Assembly: GCF_000213055.1 (NCBI RefSeq)
Contig: NZ_CM001165.1
Location: 5,602,945 to 5,666,944, forward strand
DNA: 64,000 nucleotides
Direction of reading: 5' to 3'
Source: Streptomyces sp. Tu6071
GTDB taxonomy: Bacteria; Actinomycetota; Actinomycetes; Streptomycetales; Streptomycetaceae
In this document: positions 1-9,097 of the stretch, piece after piece
How positions within the stretch are numbered: the stretch's first letter is position 1
How the letters are laid out: the number at the start of each line of letters is the position of its first letter
Made by a program: the position numbers and the translations under genes
The notes under the pieces: generated by a model
Told to the model about the DNA's origin: nothing
The model's database searches: none
The model's input: the letters and a program-made list of their open reading frames with translations, nothing else

Positions 1-1586
1 GAGAACGGCTCGCCCTCCGTGTCCGCGAGCGAGGCGAGCACCGCGAGCTCCACCGGGCGCAGCCCCTCGGTCGCGGAGCGCAGGACCCGGGCGACGTCCA
101 TGTCCCCGAAGGAGAGCTCGGCGAGCCTGCGCTCCGGAGCGGCGAGCCGCGCGGCGAGCCTGGCGGCGCCCCAGTGCGGCCGTGCGGCGAGCCGGGCGCC
201 CGCCACGGCGAGCGCGAGCGGCAGCCCGTCGCAGTACGCGATGACGTCGTCGGTCGCGTCCGGGTCGTCGAGCAGCCGGGCGCGGCCCGCCCGCGCGGCG
301 AGCATCTCGAAGCTCGCCTCGTGGCCGAGCGCACCGAGCGCGAACGTCTCCCGCGCGCCGACCCTGGCGAGCCGCCGCCTGCTCGTGACGAGCACGGCCG
401 AAGGCCCGGACGGCAGGAGCGGCGCCAACTGCCGGTCGTCCGCCGCGTCGTCGAGCACGAGCAGGAGCCTGCGTCCCGCCGTGCTCTCGCGGTAGCGCCG
501 GACCAGCTCGTCCAGGTCGCCCGCGGCCGGTACGGGTTCGCTCTCGCCGAGCGCGCGCAGGAGCTGCGCGAGCACCGCGCGCGGGGCGCGGGGCGTGCCG
601 TCGAAGCCGCACAGCTCGGCGAAGAGGAGACCGTCGGGGAAGGAGGCGGCGTTCTCGGCCGCCGCCCGCACGGCGAGCGCCGTCTTGCCGATGCCCGCCA
701 TCCCGGTCACGAGGACGCGGCGCGGTACGGGCGAGGCGTCGGTCAGGCGCCGCGCCAGTCCCGCCAGTTCCGCGTGCCGTCCGACGAGGTCGCCCTCGGG
801 CGCGGGCAGCGTCGACGGCACGGTGTGCGTCTCCGCCTGCCTGCCCCGCCCGAGGTCGAGGGCGCCGCCGAGCACCGCCTGGTACGTCGAGCCGAGCGCC
901 TCGCCCGGGTCGACGCCGAGTTGTTCGGCGAGGACGGAGCGGCCCTCGTAGTACGTCTGGAGCGCGTCGGCCTGCCTGCCGCCCCGGTACAGCGCCGTCA
1001 TGAGCTGCGCCCGTACGCGCTCGCGCACCGGGTACTCGGCGACGAGCCCGGTCAGTTCGGCGGTCACGAGGTCGTGCCTGCCGAGTTCGAGGTCCGCGTC
1101 GATGCGCGCCTCCAGGGCGAGCAGGCGTTCCTCCTCCAGCGGGGCGAGTTCCGCCTCGCGCAGCTCCTCCGTCGTGTTGGCGAGCGCGGGTCCGCGCCAC
1201 AGCCCGAGCGCGTCGCCGAGCAGCCCGGCGGCCTCCTCGTGCCGCTGCTCGCCGAGCGCGGCGCGCCCCGCGCGCACCAGCGCACGGAAGTCGACGAGGT
1301 CGATACGGGCGTGCGGGGCGCGCAGCGTGTAGCCGGGCGGCTGCCGCACGATCTCGGCCTCGTCCCCGAGCTGCTTGCGCAGCCGCGACATGTACGTGTA
1401 GATCTGCGCGCTCGCGGTGGCCGGCGGATGCCAGCCCCACAACAGCGCGCTCAGCCGGGTGTCGGAGACGACCCGGCCCTGGTCGAGCAGCATCGCGGCG
1501 AGCACCGTGTGAATCTTCGACCCGGACAGGGCCACCCGTTCGCCCGCTCGCACGGCCTCGACCGGCCCCAGGACCCTGAACTCCAT
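1..1586 (-). CDS. AfsR/SARP-family transcriptional regulator (5' part; gene runs off the window)
   Basis: The frame is open from an ATG at 1586 to the window edge, giving about 528 visible residues; the C-terminus is missing. An OmpR-type winged-helix DNA-binding domain covers about residues 1-90 and a bacterial transcriptional activation (BTAD) domain about 95-240. An NB-ARC/STAND ATPase follows, with Walker A GMAGIGKT at 295-302 and a Walker B-like LLLVLDDAAD later. This order is that of AfsR/SARP activators, which bind direct heptameric repeats and often control secondary metabolism. No biosynthetic cluster is visible in the window; one could lie to the left, or this could be a pleiotropic AfsR-like regulator. 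The identity of the family is clear, the target genes are not. Confidence 0.9.
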   Translation of the reverse strand, partial: MEFRVLGPVEAVRAGERVALSGSKIHTVLAAMLLDQGRVVSDTRLSALLWGWHPPATASAQIYTYMSRLRKQLGDEAEIVRQPPGYTLRAPHARIDLVDFRALVRAGRAALGEQRHEEAAGLLGDALGLWRGPALANTTEELREAELAPLEEERLLALEARIDADLELGRHDLVTAELTGLVAEYPVRERVRAQLMTALYRGGRQADALQTYYEGRSVLAEQLGVDPGEALGSTYQAVLGGALDLGRGRQAETHTVPSTLPAPEGDLVGRHAELAGLARRLTDASPVPRRVLVTGMAGIGKTALAVRAAAENAASFPDGLLFAELCGFDGTPRAPRAVLAQLLRALGESEPVPAAGDLDELVRRYRESTAGRRLLLVLDDAADDRQLAPLLPSGPSAVLVTSRRRLARVGARETFALGALGHEASFEMLAARAGRARLLDDPDATDDVIAYCDGLPLALAVAGARLAARPHWGAARLAARLAAPERRLAELSFGDMDVARVLRSATEGLRPVELAVLASLADTEGEPF

Positions 1587-1988
1587 GCGACACCCCCATC
1601 TGGCGCGGTTCAGCTCCACGGTCCAGAAGGTAGGAGACGCAGTTATCCATGGGTTATCGCTTCCCTCCGCTCCCTCCGCGCGGGACCGGGGGCGCGTACC
1701 GGCGGGGACCGGACGCGCGCTCACGGCCTGAAGGGCCCGGCCGCCTCCCTCCCGGTGGAGGTGGGGCGGGTGGGGTGGTGGTCCCCGAGTACGCGATTCC
1801 TGCTCGCTCGCCCCACTTCAGGGGGCTTTGTTCGTACGCCCGTGCGGGGTGTCGCCCGGATCGCTGAAGACCGGGTTCCGGCTGGAGTGCCCCGGGCGGA
1901 CGTGGGCAGGCTAAGCAGTCCGGCGGGCGACTCCGAGGGCCGCCCGCCGGGCCCACCGGAGAGCGGGCCCGCGACAGGGAGAGTACGC

Positions 1989-2549
1989 ATGGCCGTCAAA
2001 GGGATCGATGTCAGCAGCCACCAGGAGTCGTTCGACGCGGACGGCATGGCCTTCGTCTTCGTGAAGGCCACCGAGGGGCGCACCTACACCAGCTCGCGTC
2101 AGCGGGCCCAGGCGAAGCGGGCGAGGGACGCGGGTGCCGTCGTCGGCTTCTACCACTTCCTGTGGCCGGGCAACATCCAGGCGCAGGCCGAGTACTTCGT
2201 CGAGCAGTGCGCGAGCGTCCCGTACGACCTGCTCGCCTGCGACTGGGAGTACACGGGCGACGGGACGGCGGCGAGCAACAAGGAGAAGGACCAGTTCCTC
2301 AAGGCGGTGCAGAAGCTGCGCGGGTCCAACCACCGCGTACTGCTCTACTGCAACCGCGACTTCTGGCTCAACAGGGACACGACGTCCTTCGCGGCGGACG
2401 GCCTGTGGATCGCCGACTACAACGGCAAGCCCGGCAAGCCGGGGATCAAGGCCCCCTGGCGCATCCACCAGTACACCTCCGAGCCCATCGACACGAACAT
2501 CGGCAACTGGGAGGACAGGGCCGCCCTCAAGAAGTGGGCGAAGGACTGA
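1989..2549 (+). CDS. GH25 lysozyme (N-acetylmuramidase), no export signal
   Basis: This 186-residue protein is a complete glycoside hydrolase 25 domain. It begins GIDVSSHQ and carries the D-W-E catalytic triplet at residues 85-87. GH25 enzymes cleave the beta-1,4 bond between MurNAc and GlcNAc in peptidoglycan. I chose the ATG at 1989 because CAGGGAGAG lies just upstream and the fold starts there; longer readings add only low-complexity sequence. There is no signal peptide and no cell-wall-binding repeat, unlike most secreted bacterial lysozymes. It is strikingly similar to the catalytic half of the prophage endolysin at 54999-55934, including the same active-site numbering, so a phage origin is likely. 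A hairpin at 2553-2579 follows the stop. Confidence 0.88.
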   Translation: MAVKGIDVSSHQESFDADGMAFVFVKATEGRTYTSSRQRAQAKRARDAGAVVGFYHFLWPGNIQAQAEYFVEQCASVPYDLLACDWEYTGDGTAASNKEKDQFLKAVQKLRGSNHRVLLYCNRDFWLNRDTTSFAADGLWIADYNGKPGKPGIKAPWRIHQYTSEPIDTNIGNWEDRAALKKWAKD

Positions 2550-2552
2550 CCC

Positions 2553-2579
2553 GGCGGACGGACCGTCAGCCGGTCCGCC
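2553..2579 (+). terminator. possible terminator after GH25 gene
   Basis: A 7-bp perfect inverted repeat (GGCGGAC / GTCCGCC, 13-nt loop) starts three bases after the lysozyme stop and lies before the convergent GNAT gene. No T-tract follows, so support is modest. Confidence 0.35.
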
Positions 2580-2719
2580 GACCCCCCCGGCCGCCCGGCC
2601 GGACCGGTGGTCGTCGGCGGATCGGCGCCCATGACGGCCCGTACGACGGACGGTGACCGCGCGCGGCCGGACGCCTCGCCGGGCCGCACCCGGTGTGCCG
2701 TTCCCGGGGTGCCGTCGCC

Positions 2720-3226
2720 TCAGATGCCGAATGCCGCCGCGTAGCGGACCGTGCCCGCGGGAAGCGGGACCGCCGGGTCGAGGCTCAGGGCCATGAGGGA
2801 GTCGTCGGGGACGTCGATGCCGAGCCGGATGCCGTGCGCGGAGGCGCGCGTGAAGCCGAAGCGGGGGTAGTACGAGGCGTGCCCGAGGACCACCACGTGT
2901 TTCTCGCCGCGCGCCGCGGCGGCCGTGAGGACGGCCCGGATCGCGGCCGAGCCCGCGCCCTCCCGCTGCCGGTCGGGGCGTACGGCGCAGGGCGCGAGGC
3001 ACAGCGCCGGTGTGCCGCCGATGTGGCAGCGGGTCAGCAGCGCGTACCCGGTGGGCCGCCCGTCCGCATCGCAGGACACGTACGAGAGCCCGTCGAGCCA
3101 CGCGCCGGGGTCGGCCCGCAGCGCGTCGACGAGATCGGCCTCGGCGGGGGTCGGGAAGGCGGCGGCGTTCAGCGCGTGCACGGCGGCGACGTCGGCGGGG
3201 GTCTCGGGGCGGGTGGACCAGGTCAT
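2720..3226 (-). CDS. GNAT-family N-acetyltransferase
   Basis: A 168-residue protein with GNAT features: a variable N-terminal strand-helix region and the acetyl-CoA pyrophosphate-binding motif near VRPDRQREGAGSAAIRAVL, corresponding to Q/RxxGxG/A. It then has LGHASYYPRFGF, a pattern common in YhbS-like acetyltransferases. The start at 3226 (MTWSTRP) matches the family length; an upstream ATG would add 41 low-complexity residues. The gene is convergent with the GH25 gene. The substrate cannot be predicted; amino acids, peptides or small amines are all possible. Confidence 0.85.
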   Translation of the reverse strand: MTWSTRPETPADVAAVHALNAAAFPTPAEADLVDALRADPGAWLDGLSYVSCDADGRPTGYALLTRCHIGGTPALCLAPCAVRPDRQREGAGSAAIRAVLTAAAARGEKHVVVLGHASYYPRFGFTRASAHGIRLGIDVPDDSLMALSLDPAVPLPAGTVRYAAAFGI

Positions 3227-3382
3227 GGCGGGCTCCGGGCGGGGGACGGGCGGTCGCACGCCGTTGTACCGCGTCCACCGGGGGGCTGACCAGCGGTTTT
3301 CGGCAGCCCGGGAACGGTCGGCGCCCCGCCGGGCTCCCGCTACGACCATCCCGCGCCCCCGCGCCCCCGCCCCCGCGCCCGC

Positions 3383-4414
3383 TCAGCGTGCCGGGAGCGG
3401 GCTCAGCGTCATCGGGCCCACGCGGCCCTCCAGCATCGCGCCGAGCCCTTGGACCGCGCACATGCCGGGGTTCTCCGCGATGCGGATCGGCATGCCCGTG
3501 GCCTCCTTGAGCATCCGGTCGAGTCCGGGCAGGAGCGCGCTGCCGCCGACCGCCGTGAGGCCGCCCTCGGCGAGGTCGGCGACGAGGTCGGGCGGGCAGG
3601 TGCGCAGGACGCGGCCGATGCCGTCGAGGATCGTCGTGAACGGGGCGCTGATCGCCTCGCGCAGCGCCGCCGTGTCCACCGTGACCGAGCGGGCCAGGCC
3701 CGTCGCCGCGTCGCGGCCGTGGATCTCCGTGGTCCCGGTGCGCGGGTCGGCGGCGTCCACGGCGAGTTGCAGCGGCCGTACCGACTGCGCGGGCAGCAGC
3801 AGGTCGTGACGGTGGCGCAGGTGCGAGACGATCGCGTGGTCGATCGCGTCGCCGCCGACGGGGAGCCGCTGCGCCGTGACGATCGCGCCCAGCGAGAGCA
3901 CGGCGATCTGCGTCGTCGCGGCGCCGCACGCCATGATCATCGTCGCCTCGGGCCGCTCCACGGGCAGCCCGCAGCCGACCGCCGCCGCGATGAGCGTGTC
4001 CACGAGCTCGACGCGCCGCGCGCCGAGCCCGACCAGCGTCTCGACGGTCGCGCGGCGCGCGAGCGGGTCGGACTCGTGCGGGGTGCATGCGGCGGCACGC
4101 AGCCGCGGCTTGCGGCGCAGCGCCCGGCGCAGCTTGTCGCCGAGCAGGTGCCGCAGCATCCGCTGCGCCATGTCGACGTCGACGACCGTGCCGCCCGACA
4201 CGGGCCGCACGACGCGGATGTACTCGGGGGTGCGGCCCGTCATCTGCTGGGCGAAGGCGCCGACCGCGATGAGCCCCCCGGTCCGCGTGTTGACGGCCGC
4301 GACGCTCGGCTCGTCGACCACGACGCCCTGGCCCTTCACGAACACCCTCGTCCGGGCGGCGCCCAGATCGACGGCGATGTGGCAGCGGCGCAATTGCTCC
4401 AGGCTGACGGTCAC
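3383..4414 (-). CDS. MreB/Mbl-like actin-family protein with divergent nucleotide site
   Basis: A 343-residue MreB-type actin homologue. The phosphate-1 loop reads DLGAARTRVF at 16-25 (DLGTANT in typical MreB), and the adenosine loop is GGSALLPGLDRML near the C-terminus. The phosphate-2 region reads CGAATTQIAV where most MreBs have IGGGTT, so nucleotide binding may be altered. MreB-like proteins polymerise under the membrane; in Streptomyces they act in aerial hyphae and spore-wall synthesis rather than vegetative growth. The GTG at 4414 is chosen because GGAGG sits six bases upstream; longer frames add 176 residues of unlikely sequence. It stands alone, not in an mreBCD operon, so it is probably an Mbl-type or third paralogue. 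Confidence 0.85.
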   Translation of the reverse strand: MTVSLEQLRRCHIAVDLGAARTRVFVKGQGVVVDEPSVAAVNTRTGGLIAVGAFAQQMTGRTPEYIRVVRPVSGGTVVDVDMAQRMLRHLLGDKLRRALRRKPRLRAAACTPHESDPLARRATVETLVGLGARRVELVDTLIAAAVGCGLPVERPEATMIMACGAATTQIAVLSLGAIVTAQRLPVGGDAIDHAIVSHLRHRHDLLLPAQSVRPLQLAVDAADPRTGTTEIHGRDAATGLARSVTVDTAALREAISAPFTTILDGIGRVLRTCPPDLVADLAEGGLTAVGGSALLPGLDRMLKEATGMPIRIAENPGMCAVQGLGAMLEGRVGPMTLSPLPAR

Positions 4415-4974
4415 GGCCTTGCCTCCCGAGGTACGGACCGGAAGGAGCCACCGGTCGGCGCCCCTGTGCACGAGGGTGGCCGCCCCCCGCCCCGGCTGCC
4501 CGCCGGACTGCGCCGATCGGGTCGCGACGGAAGGGGTGAAGCGGGCCGGCTTGCGCCGGACGAGGGGCCCGGTAACGGGCCCGTACCGTGACCGGGCATT
4601 ACCTGCCGGTCCCGGGGCGGCTGTCAAGATCGCGTCGGCGGTACGGGACGCGGGTGGCCTGATCTTTTCGGTCCCGTCCGGGCCGGGCCTCCGCGCCCGC
4701 CGGGCCGTCCCGGACCCGTACGCACCGGGGAAGCCGCCCGCGCACGCCGCCACGACCGGCCCCGTACGGCGCCACGCGCGTCCCCGTACCCCGCGACGAG
4801 CGCCCCCGCGCGATATGGCCGAAAGTCCCGTACCGCCGCTGACCTGCCCGTTGGCGGCAATGTGCCATGGCCGCTTTCCGCCAGGGCTCGGCAACTCTCT
4901 CGCAACACAGTGCACTTCACACTCTTCGGCAGTGCGTCCCACCCCCTGGCCGCGCTGATGAAGAGAGGGCTTTC
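4415..4974. other. intergenic region between mreB-like gene and protease
   Basis: These 560 bases separate two divergently transcribed genes and must contain both promoters. I see no convincing gene. A minus-strand TTGACA (4627-4622) lies upstream of the mreB-like gene, but the nearest -10-like sequence is about 20 bp away, too far for a standard promoter. Confidence 0.4.
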
Positions 4975-7900
4975 ATGACCAGATCCGCTCCCCTGTGGCG
5001 CAGAGCCGGGCTGCTGCCGGCCGGGCTCGCGCTCGCCCTGCTCCCCGGCACCGCGCTCGCCCACGCCACCGGCCCGGCGACGGCGGACACCACCCCGCCT
5101 GCCGCCGCCCGGACCCGCACCGCTCAGGCCACCGCGACCGTCACCCTCGTGACCGGCGACCGGGTGACCCTCACCGCGCTCCCCGGCGGCAAGCAGACCG
5201 TGACCGTGGACCGCGCCCCCGGCGCGACCGGCACCGTCCGCACCGAGGAGGTCAACGGGCACGTCAGGGTCGTCCCGGCCGAGGCGGAACCGTACCTCGC
5301 GCAGGGGAAGCTCGACCCCCGGCTCTTCGACGTCACCGAGCTGGTCGCCCAGGGGCTCGCGGGCAAGGGCGGCAAGGCGCCCGCGCCGCTGCCGCTCATC
5401 GTCACGGGGACGGCCGCGAAGGCCCGGTCCCGTACCGCGCCGACGACTCCGGCCGGTACCAGCCGCGTCCGCGCGCTGCCGAGCATCGGCGCGACCGCCG
5501 TGACCGCGCGGAAGCCCGCGGCCTTCTGGGAGAGCCTCACCGGGCACGCGCGGACGAGCGGCACCACGCGTTCCTTCTCCGCGAGCACCGGCGTCGGCAA
5601 GGTCTGGCTCGACGCGAGGGTCGAGGCCGACATGGCCGAGTCCAACGAGCAGATAGGCACCCCGCGGGCGTGGGAGGCCGGGCTCACGGGCAAGGGCGTC
5701 AAGGTCGCCGTGCTCGACACGGGCATCGACCCCGACCACCCCGACCTCAAGGGCCGTGTCGTCGCGAGCAAGAGCTTCATCGAGGGCCAGGAGGTCGCCG
5801 ACCGCAACGGCCACGGCACGCACACCGCCTCGACCGTCGGCGGCAGCGGCGCGGCCTCGGACGGCAAGGAGAAGGGCGTCGCCCCGGACGCGGACCTCGC
5901 CGTCGGCAAGGTGCTCAGCGACGAGGGCGAGGGCAGCGAGTCGCAGATCATCGCGGGCATGGAGTGGGCCGCGAAGGACATCGACGCCAAGGTCGTCTCG
6001 ATGAGCCTCGGCTCGCAGGAGCCCAGCGACGGCACCGACCCCATGGCGCAGGCCGTCAACACCCTCACCGAGGAGACCGGCGCGCTCTTCGTCATCGCCG
6101 CCGGGAACTACGGCTCCCCGGGTTCGATCGGCTCGCCGGGCGCCGCCGACGACGCCCTCACCGTCGGCGCCGTCGACTCCTCCGACCAGGCCGCGTACTT
6201 CACGAGCAAGGGCCCGCGCTACCTCGACAACGGGCTCAAGCCCGACATCTCCGCGCCCGGCGTCGACATCCTCGCGGCCCGCTCCTCGCTCGTCGCCGGC
6301 GAGGGCGCGTACACGACGATGAGCGGCACGTCGATGGCGACGCCGCACGTCGCGGGCGTCGCGGCCCTGCTCGCCCAGGAGCACCCCGACTGGGACGCCG
6401 CGCGGCTCAAGAACGCGCTCATGTCCACGTCGAAGACCCTCGACGCCTCCGCGTACGACCTCGGCGCCGGCCGCGTCAGCGTCCCCGACGCGACGACGAG
6501 CCCGCTCACCGCGACCGGGAGCGCCGACCTCGGCTTCTACTCCTGGCCGTACGAGGACAACAAGCCGGTCACGAAGACCCTCACGTACACGAACGACTCC
6601 GGCAGCCCCCTCACCGTCCGCCTCTCCACGAGCGACGTGCCCGCCGGAACCGTCACGCTCGCGGACACCGAACTGACCGTCCCCGCGCACGGCAGCGCGC
6701 GGACGACCGTCACGGGCGACGGCACGGACGCCCCCGTGGGGCAGCTCTCCGGGCAGGTCCTCGCGAAGGACGCGGACGGCACGCTCCTCGCCCACACCGC
6801 CTTCGGCCTCGTCAAGGAGGAGGAGCGCTACACGCTCACGGTCCACGTCAAGGACCGCGACGGAGCGGCGACGCCCGCGAACCTCGCCCTCCAGACGCTC
6901 AGCAAGGGCGCCGACACCGTGCCGGAGACGGTCGGCGCGTCCGGCACCGTCGAGCTGCGCCTCAAGCCGGGCAGTTACGCGCTGAGCACCTTCCTCGACG
7001 TGCGCGGCTCGCACGGCAAGGACTCGCTCGGCCTCGGCTACCTCACCGCGCCCGAGATCACCCTCGACCGCGACCGCGAGGTCACCCTCGACGGCCGCGC
7101 GCTGCGCGAGATCAGCACGAAGCTCCCGCGCGCCGCGGAGACCCGGCAGCTCCTCATGGAGGCCACGCGCACCGCGAACGGCTCGACGTACTCCGCCGCG
7201 CTCCAGGTCCCGCTCACGTACGACAGCGTCTTCGCCGCGCCCACCGCGAAGCCGAGGAGCGGCACCTTCGAGTACCGCACGGTGTGGCGGCTCGGCACGC
7301 CGCCGCTCACCGGCAAGGCGGACGGCAAGAAGATCTCGGAGCTGACCCTCCAGCCCGGCTCCGGCCGCCTCGACGGCAAGCTGAGCGCGAAGCTCCTCGA
7401 CGTGGGCGACGGCTCGGCCGCCGCGTACGAGGGCAAGGACGCCAAGGGCCGCGCGGTCCTCGTCCACGCGGACAAGACCGTCGCCCCCGCGGATCTCGCG
7501 CGGTACGCGGAGGACGCGGGCGCCGCCGCGCTGCTCGTGACCGACGACGCACCGGGCCGGCTCATGGCCTCCTTCGGCACCGAGGACGGCACCGACCGTT
7601 CTTTCCCGGTCGCGACCGTGAACGCCGCCGACGGCAAGGTGCTCGCGCGGGCGGCGAAGAGCGGCGGGAAGCTGAAGCTCACGGGCACGCCGCAGGCCCC
7701 GTACGTCTACGACCTCTCGGCCGGACACCCCGGCGCGATCCCCGACAAGGACCTCACGATCGCCCCGCGCGCCAAGGACCTCGCGACGGTCGACACGACG
7801 TACTACGGCGCGAAGGCCCTCACCGGCGGCGAGTTCCGCTACTCGATCGCCGACGCCTTCCCGATCGGCGTGGGCTTCCTGGAGCGGGCCTCCTTCCCCG

Positions 7901-8721
7901 GGACGCGGACCGACTACGTCTCGACGGGCAAGGACCTGCGCTGGCACGAGACCGTGCAGGCCGGGCCCGAACTGACCCTGGAGGAGCGCGGCGGACTCGC
8001 CGACTACCCGGCGGGCAGGAAGACGGAGCTGAACTGGTTCAAGCCGGTCCTGCACCCCTACCTCGGCACGGGGCTCGGCTGGGGCCAGACCCGCAGGGGC
8101 AACGACCTCGCCTTCAACACACCCGGCTGGGGCGACTCGGGCCCCGACCACACGGGCTTCGGCGACGTGTGGAACGACGACTCGCAGACCCAGACCACGC
8201 AGGTCCAGGTCGACGGCGAGACCGTCACGAAGGCGACCAGCTCCGGCGCCTACGTCTGGGACGCCGATCCCGCCGAGCACACCTACAAGGTCATCACCGA
8301 CACGACCCTCGACCCGAAGGTGTGGGGCACGGGCGTCAAGGGCCACTCCGCCTGGGAGGTCCGCTCCGCCGAGACGCCCGCCGACACCGAGACGACCCTG
8401 CCGATGATCAACCTGAACTACGACGTCGACACCGCGCTCGACGGCTCGGTGCGGGCCGGCAAGGCGCTGCCGATCGCGCTCACGGCCGCGTACGTGGCGG
8501 GCGCGAGCGGCACCGGGAGGCTCACGACCGGCGCGCTCTCCGTCTCGTACGACGCCGGGAAGACGTGGCAGCAGGTCGACCTCGCGAAGAAGGGCGACAC
8601 CTGGAAGGGCCGGCTGAGCGTGCCGCGTGCCGCGAAGACCGTCTCGCTGCGGGCCTCGGTCCGCGACGACAAGGGCGGCTCGGCGACGCAGGTCCTCACG
8701 GACGCCCTGAACGTGAAGTGA
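4975..8721 (+). CDS. secreted subtilisin-like (S8) serine protease, large
   Basis: A 1248-residue extracellular protease. The N-terminus (MTRSAPLWRR then a leucine/alanine-rich stretch ending near ALA-HA) is a signal peptide of about 30 residues. A propeptide region runs to about residue 215. The catalytic domain has the full S8 triad: Asp248 in VLDTGID, His280 in NGHGTH and Ser453 in GTSMATPHVAG. About 750 further residues follow with beta-rich sequence, matching the very long Streptomyces S8 proteases (about 1100-1250 residues). The ATG at 4975 is chosen because it begins the signal peptide and AAGAGAGGG lies upstream. A strong hairpin at 8725-8759 ends the transcript. It should degrade extracellular protein during growth on complex substrates or development. 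Confidence 0.95.
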   Translation: MTRSAPLWRRAGLLPAGLALALLPGTALAHATGPATADTTPPAAARTRTAQATATVTLVTGDRVTLTALPGGKQTVTVDRAPGATGTVRTEEVNGHVRVVPAEAEPYLAQGKLDPRLFDVTELVAQGLAGKGGKAPAPLPLIVTGTAAKARSRTAPTTPAGTSRVRALPSIGATAVTARKPAAFWESLTGHARTSGTTRSFSASTGVGKVWLDARVEADMAESNEQIGTPRAWEAGLTGKGVKVAVLDTGIDPDHPDLKGRVVASKSFIEGQEVADRNGHGTHTASTVGGSGAASDGKEKGVAPDADLAVGKVLSDEGEGSESQIIAGMEWAAKDIDAKVVSMSLGSQEPSDGTDPMAQAVNTLTEETGALFVIAAGNYGSPGSIGSPGAADDALTVGAVDSSDQAAYFTSKGPRYLDNGLKPDISAPGVDILAARSSLVAGEGAYTTMSGTSMATPHVAGVAALLAQEHPDWDAARLKNALMSTSKTLDASAYDLGAGRVSVPDATTSPLTATGSADLGFYSWPYEDNKPVTKTLTYTNDSGSPLTVRLSTSDVPAGTVTLADTELTVPAHGSARTTVTGDGTDAPVGQLSGQVLAKDADGTLLAHTAFGLVKEEERYTLTVHVKDRDGAATPANLALQTLSKGADTVPETVGASGTVELRLKPGSYALSTFLDVRGSHGKDSLGLGYLTAPEITLDRDREVTLDGRALREISTKLPRAAETRQLLMEATRTANGSTYSAALQVPLTYDSVFAAPTAKPRSGTFEYRTVWRLGTPPLTGKADGKKISELTLQPGSGRLDGKLSAKLLDVGDGSAAAYEGKDAKGRAVLVHADKTVAPADLARYAEDAGAAALLVTDDAPGRLMASFGTEDGTDRSFPVATVNAADGKVLARAAKSGGKLKLTGTPQAPYVYDLSAGHPGAIPDKDLTIAPRAKDLATVDTTYYGAKALTGGEFRYSIADAFPIGVGFLERASFPGTRTDYVSTGKDLRWHETVQAGPELTLEERGGLADYPAGRKTELNWFKPVLHPYLGTGLGWGQTRRGNDLAFNTPGWGDSGPDHTGFGDVWNDDSQTQTTQVQVDGETVTKATSSGAYVWDADPAEHTYKVITDTTLDPKVWGTGVKGHSAWEVRSAETPADTETTLPMINLNYDVDTALDGSVRAGKALPIALTAAYVAGASGTGRLTTGALSVSYDAGKTWQQVDLAKKGDTWKGRLSVPRAAKTVSLRASVRDDKGGSATQVLTDALNVK

Positions 8722-8724
8722 GAC

Positions 8725-8759
8725 CCCCGGGGGTGGGCGCGCGGCGGCCACCCCCGGGG
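8725..8759 (+). terminator. terminator of the S8 protease gene
   Basis: A 12-bp perfect stem (CCCCGGGGGTGG / CCACCCCCGGGG) with an 11-nt loop begins four bases after the protease stop codon. Confidence 0.75.
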
Positions 8760-8769
8760 CGCAACGCGG

Positions 8770-8808
8770 CGGCGCCGCCTCCCCGTGGGACCGGGGGAGA
8801 CGGCGCCG
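8770..8808 (-). terminator. terminator downstream of the 19-residue peptide gene
   Basis: A long near-perfect hairpin (CGGCGCCG plus CTCCCC pairing with GGGGAG plus CGGCGCCG) lies 21 bases after the stop of the small minus-strand frame at 8830-8889. It is separate from the protease terminator, so a leftward transcript ending here is likely. Confidence 0.6.
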
Positions 8809-8829
8809 CGCTGTGCCTGGTGGCCGACG

Positions 8830-8889
8830 TCAGACGAGCCAGCCCACGACGTGGACGAGGCCGGCGAGGATGTCGGTGAGGAAGTTCAT
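8830..8889 (-). CDS. putative 19-residue hydrophobic peptide
   Basis: The frame encodes MNFLTDILAGLVHVVGWLV: one acidic and one histidine residue in an otherwise hydrophobic, membrane-spanning or amphipathic helix. AGAAGG lies about ten bases upstream of the ATG. A dedicated hairpin (8770-8808) lies just downstream, and a GC hairpin (around 8933-8952) sits in the leader. I do not recognise a family. Possible roles are a small membrane protein modulating a partner, a signalling or toxic peptide, or nothing at all; the frame is short enough to occur by chance. What favours reality is the start, ribosome site, terminator arrangement and clean hydrophobic composition. Confidence 0.45.
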   Translation of the reverse strand: MNFLTDILAGLVHVVGWLV

Positions 8890-9097
8890 CGTGTTACTGC
8901 CTTCTCTTTCGGTACTGCCTTGGGACTGTCGGACCCCTGTGGATCAGGGGCCCTTGGGACACGAACTCCCCGGTGCGCAAAGGGACATGTCCGCCGGGGA
9001 CTTCGGCGCTCGCTCACGGTATGCATCCCGTCGCTCGCGCCCCGTAAGCATCCGACGTACCGGTAGCCCGAGGCAACTTGAACGGGATTGATCACCT

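Noticed and set aside
1..1586. Presence of a biosynthetic gene cluster because of the SARP regulator.
   Set aside because: No polyketide, peptide or terpene biosynthesis gene is visible in the window.
1911..4451. Several very long frames without stops on the opposite strand or in other frames of real genes (also 4624-8751, 13940-17794, 41517-44468).
   Set aside because: They reflect high GC and third-position bias; composition is rich in Arg, Gly and Ala without any fold motif.
4596..4627. TTGACA on the minus strand upstream of the mreB-like gene as a promoter.
   Set aside because: The only -10-like hexamer is about 20 bp away, too long for a housekeeping promoter, and no regulator motif supports it.
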